The notes under the pieces are model-generated. The model was not told where the DNA came from. It searched no databases and saw nothing but the letters and a program-made list of their open reading frames with translations. Position numbers and translations under genes: made by a program. Positions 35,814 to 37,908 of a stretch of 37,908 nucleotides of DNA are shown piece by piece. The first letter of the stretch is position 1. Every line of letters begins with the position of its first letter. The stretch is from positions 1 to 37,908 of the forward strand of contig NZHE01000019.1 in assembly GCA_002691145.1 (NCBI GenBank), written 5' to 3'. Source of the DNA: Rickettsiales bacterium (lineage in GTDB: Bacteria; Pseudomonadota; Alphaproteobacteria; Methylaequorales; Methylaequoraceae).

Positions 35814-37908
35814 GTTACATAGACGCACTTTATAAAAAAGACGAAGATAAAGTATACGTGGTTGAAAGAAATCAAGAAGGTAGACGTGTTTTTACAGACT
35901 ATCCTGCTAGATACACTTTTTACTATCCCGATGCACGTGGAAAATACAAAGCGATGACCGGGGAGAAATTACAAAAAGTTTCTTGTACTACCCACAAAGA
36001 ATTTATAAAAGAACAACGTATGAGATCAAAATATGAATTGTTTGAACAGGATATAAATCCTGTGTTTCGTTGCTTGGAAGAAAATTACTTAGGAAAAGAA
36101 ACTCCAAAACTAAACGTTTGTTTTTTTGATATTGAGGTTGACTTTGATCCAGAAAGAGGATATTCCACTACAGATGATCCTTTCATGCCGATAACTGCAA
36201 TCAGTTGTTATCTTAATTGGACTGATCAATTAATAACTTTGGCAATGCCACCAAAGGGTATGAATATGAGTCATGCAAAACAACAAGTAGAGAGGTTTGA
36301 GAACGTTTTACTGTTTGAAAAAGAAAAGGATATGCTTGATGCTTTCCTTACTTTGATAGATGACGCTGATATATTAAGTGGATGGAACTCCGAAGGTTAT
36401 GATATTCCTTACACTGTTGGAAGAATACAAAAAGTTTTAACCGGCGACGATACGAGAAGACTTTGCTTTTGGGGTGAAAAGCCTAGGAAAAGAACATTTG
36501 AAAAATATGGGAGAGAGCAATTAAGTTATGATCTAATAGGAAGAGTGCATTTAGACTTACTAGAACTTTATAGGAAATACACATACGAAGAACGACATTC
36601 ATACAGATTAGATGCTATCGGTGAACATGAACTAGGAGAAAAGAAAACTGTATATGAAGGGTCACTGGATAACCTATACAAAAATGATTTTGGCTTGTTC
36701 ATAGAATATAACAGGCAAGACACCAACCTACTTGCTAAACTTGAAAAGAAATTAAAATTTATTGAATTAGCAAACGAAATTGCACACCAAAACACTGTGT
36801 TGCTACAAACTACAATGGGTGCTGTGGCAGTTACGGAACAAGCAATAGTAAATGAAACGCACAGAAGAGGCATGATAGTACCTGGTAGAAAATACAGAAA
36901 CAAAGATGACAATGAAGAACCTGTGACGGCCGCAGGTGCTTATGTGGCCACTCCAAAAAAAGGTGTACATGATTGGATCGGATCAATAGACATTAATTCC
37001 CTGTATCCTAGTGTTATTCGTGCTTTGAATATGGGTCCTGAATCTATTGTTGGTCAGATACGTCCAGTGATTACATCTGCAGAAATTAATCGAGCAAGAT
37101 ACCAGAAGAAATCTTTCGCGGCGGCATGGGAAGGACAATTTGGTAGTTGGGAATATCAAGCGGTAATGAATAAAGAAAAAGGAACAGAAATAATTGTGGA
37201 TTGGGAAGATGATACAAGTGTAAAAATGTCAGCGGCTCAATTATATGATTTGATATTTGAAGGCAATAATCAATGGATGATCAGTGCCAACGGAACTATT
37301 TTCACATATGAGTTCGAAGCAATAATTCCTGGACTTCTAAAACGTTGGTATGCTGAACGACAAGAAATGCAACAAAAAATGATAGATTGTGGAGATAATA
37401 ATATTGAAAGAGAATTTTGGGATAAAAGGCAACTTGTTAAAAAAATTAATTTGAACTCTCTGTATGGTGCAATATTGAATCCAGGTTGTAGATTTTTTGA
37501 CATACGTATTGGACAATCTGTAACTTTGACTGGTAGGTGCATAACAAAGCACATGGCCGCTAAAACAAATGAAGTAATTACAGGAACATACAATCATACA
37601 GGAGACAGTATAATATATGGAGACACTGATTCTGCTTATTTTAGTGCATACAGTCCACTCAAAAAAGAAATTGATTCTGGAGCGATTCAATGGGATAAGG
37701 AAAATATTATAGAACTTTACAACAAAATTGCGGATGAAGTAAATGTAAGTTTTCCTAATTTTATGACTAAAGCATTTCATTGTCCAAAAACAAGAGGTGA
37801 AGTTATTAGAGGTGGTAGAGAACTTGTTGCACAAAAAGGCTTGTTTATTACAAAGAAAAGATATGCGGTATTATATTACGACAAGGAAGGTGAACGTTAT
37901 GACACTGC
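35810..37908 (+). CDS. 43: Family B DNA polymerase, gp43-like (3' partial)
   Basis: The frame is open to the window edge, giving the first 699 residues. Exonuclease motifs are present: DIE in FFDIEVDFD (about 105-113), LSGWNSEGYDIPYT as Exo II, and YNRQDTNLL as Exo III. Polymerase motif A is DINSLYPSV (about 393-402), motif B is KKINLNSLYGAI (about 543), and motif C is YGDTDSAYF (about 602). T4 gp43 is 898 residues, so roughly three quarters is present. It is the replicative polymerase with proofreading. The ATG at 35810 overlaps the previous stop. No intein or frameshift is seen through motif C and the KKRYA block (ITKKRYAVL). The partner clamp loader gp44 is encoded at 10920. Confidence 0.96.
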   Translation, partial: MSYIDALYKKDEDKVYVVERNQEGRRVFTDYPARYTFYYPDARGKYKAMTGEKLQKVSCTTHKEFIKEQRMRSKYELFEQDINPVFRCLEENYLGKETPKLNVCFFDIEVDFDPERGYSTTDDPFMPITAISCYLNWTDQLITLAMPPKGMNMSHAKQQVERFENVLLFEKEKDMLDAFLTLIDDADILSGWNSEGYDIPYTVGRIQKVLTGDDTRRLCFWGEKPRKRTFEKYGREQLSYDLIGRVHLDLLELYRKYTYEERHSYRLDAIGEHELGEKKTVYEGSLDNLYKNDFGLFIEYNRQDTNLLAKLEKKLKFIELANEIAHQNTVLLQTTMGAVAVTEQAIVNETHRRGMIVPGRKYRNKDDNEEPVTAAGAYVATPKKGVHDWIGSIDINSLYPSVIRALNMGPESIVGQIRPVITSAEINRARYQKKSFAAAWEGQFGSWEYQAVMNKEKGTEIIVDWEDDTSVKMSAAQLYDLIFEGNNQWMISANGTIFTYEFEAIIPGLLKRWYAERQEMQQKMIDCGDNNIEREFWDKRQLVKKINLNSLYGAILNPGCRFFDIRIGQSVTLTGRCITKHMAAKTNEVITGTYNHTGDSIIYGDTDSAYFSAYSPLKKEIDSGAIQWDKENIIELYNKIADEVNVSFPNFMTKAFHCPKTRGEVIRGGRELVAQKGLFITKKRYAVLYYDKEGERYDT

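Noticed and set aside
35810-37908. An intein or split site in the DNA polymerase gene
   Set aside because: Exonuclease and polymerase motifs A, B and C follow at normal distances without an insertion as far as the window goes.
1-37908. CRISPR arrays, insertion sequences, integrase or transposase genes
   Set aside because: No regularly spaced repeats, transposase or integrase motifs, or terminal inverted repeats were seen on either strand.

Overview
The window reads as part of the genome of a marine T4-like myovirus, a tailed dsDNA phage. The evidence is a family B DNA polymerase of the gp43 type, a gp44 clamp-loader ATPase, a gp31/GroES-type co-chaperonin, a DsbA-like late-transcription protein, T4-type late promoters (ATAAATA core), and fibre/baseplate proteins of the kind found in cyanophages and pelagiphages. 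Every secure gene lies on the + strand, is tightly packed (ATGA and TAATG overlaps are common) and is visibly AT-rich. No photosynthesis gene is seen. A SAR11-like or other oligotrophic marine host is plausible, but the host is inferred, not read from the sequence.

Layout. 1-8366: virion and tail-fibre region with a large subtilisin-family protease (1793-4480), an Ig-repeat protein and small fibre/baseplate-type proteins. 8366-10358: small genes, including a fragment resembling bacterial Pol III alpha, a GroES/gp31 co-chaperonin and a MazG-type pyrophosphohydrolase. 10359-12352: a host-like sigma70 promoter, small membrane proteins and gp44. 12353-12744: the only gene-poor gap on the + strand; it may hold a small minus-strand gene. 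12745-15969: two unknown conserved genes, then a lysis cassette (M15 endopeptidase, i-spanin, overlapping lipoprotein, small protein, holin-like protein). 16016-21085: a sigma70-promoted block of DnaJ, peptide deformylase, APS-kinase-like protein and ClpA, then two unknowns. 21090-22109: a virion-type protein and two small genes, followed by an isolated tRNA 3' end.

22150-34118 is the most unusual part. At least ten proteins share a short N-terminus of the form M-[K/R]-x-x-E-hydrophobic, often followed by another Glu. It resembles the capsid-targeting sequence of T4 internal head proteins, which the gp21 protease cleaves after Glu. The tagged proteins include a nucleotidyltransferase-HAD fusion, a Cu/Zn superoxide dismutase, a Tat-signal-like protein and many small basic proteins. 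The same region holds an Nfu-type Fe-S scaffold, two tandem paralogous 2OG-Fe(II) oxygenases, a radical SAM protein and an FMN reductase. 34119-37908: a sigma70-promoted rubrerythrin, the DsbA-like protein, a membrane protein, an SGNH-like protein and the 5' part of the DNA polymerase gene, which runs off the window.

The genes group into virion and adsorption parts, a lysis module, protein-quality control (DnaJ, GroES, ClpA, deformylase), redox/Fe-S maintenance (SOD, rubrerythrin, Nfu, FMN reductase) and replication. Late promoters often sit only 5-9 bases before the ATG, which suggests leaderless late transcripts. All functions are inferred from motifs read by eye; no database search was run.
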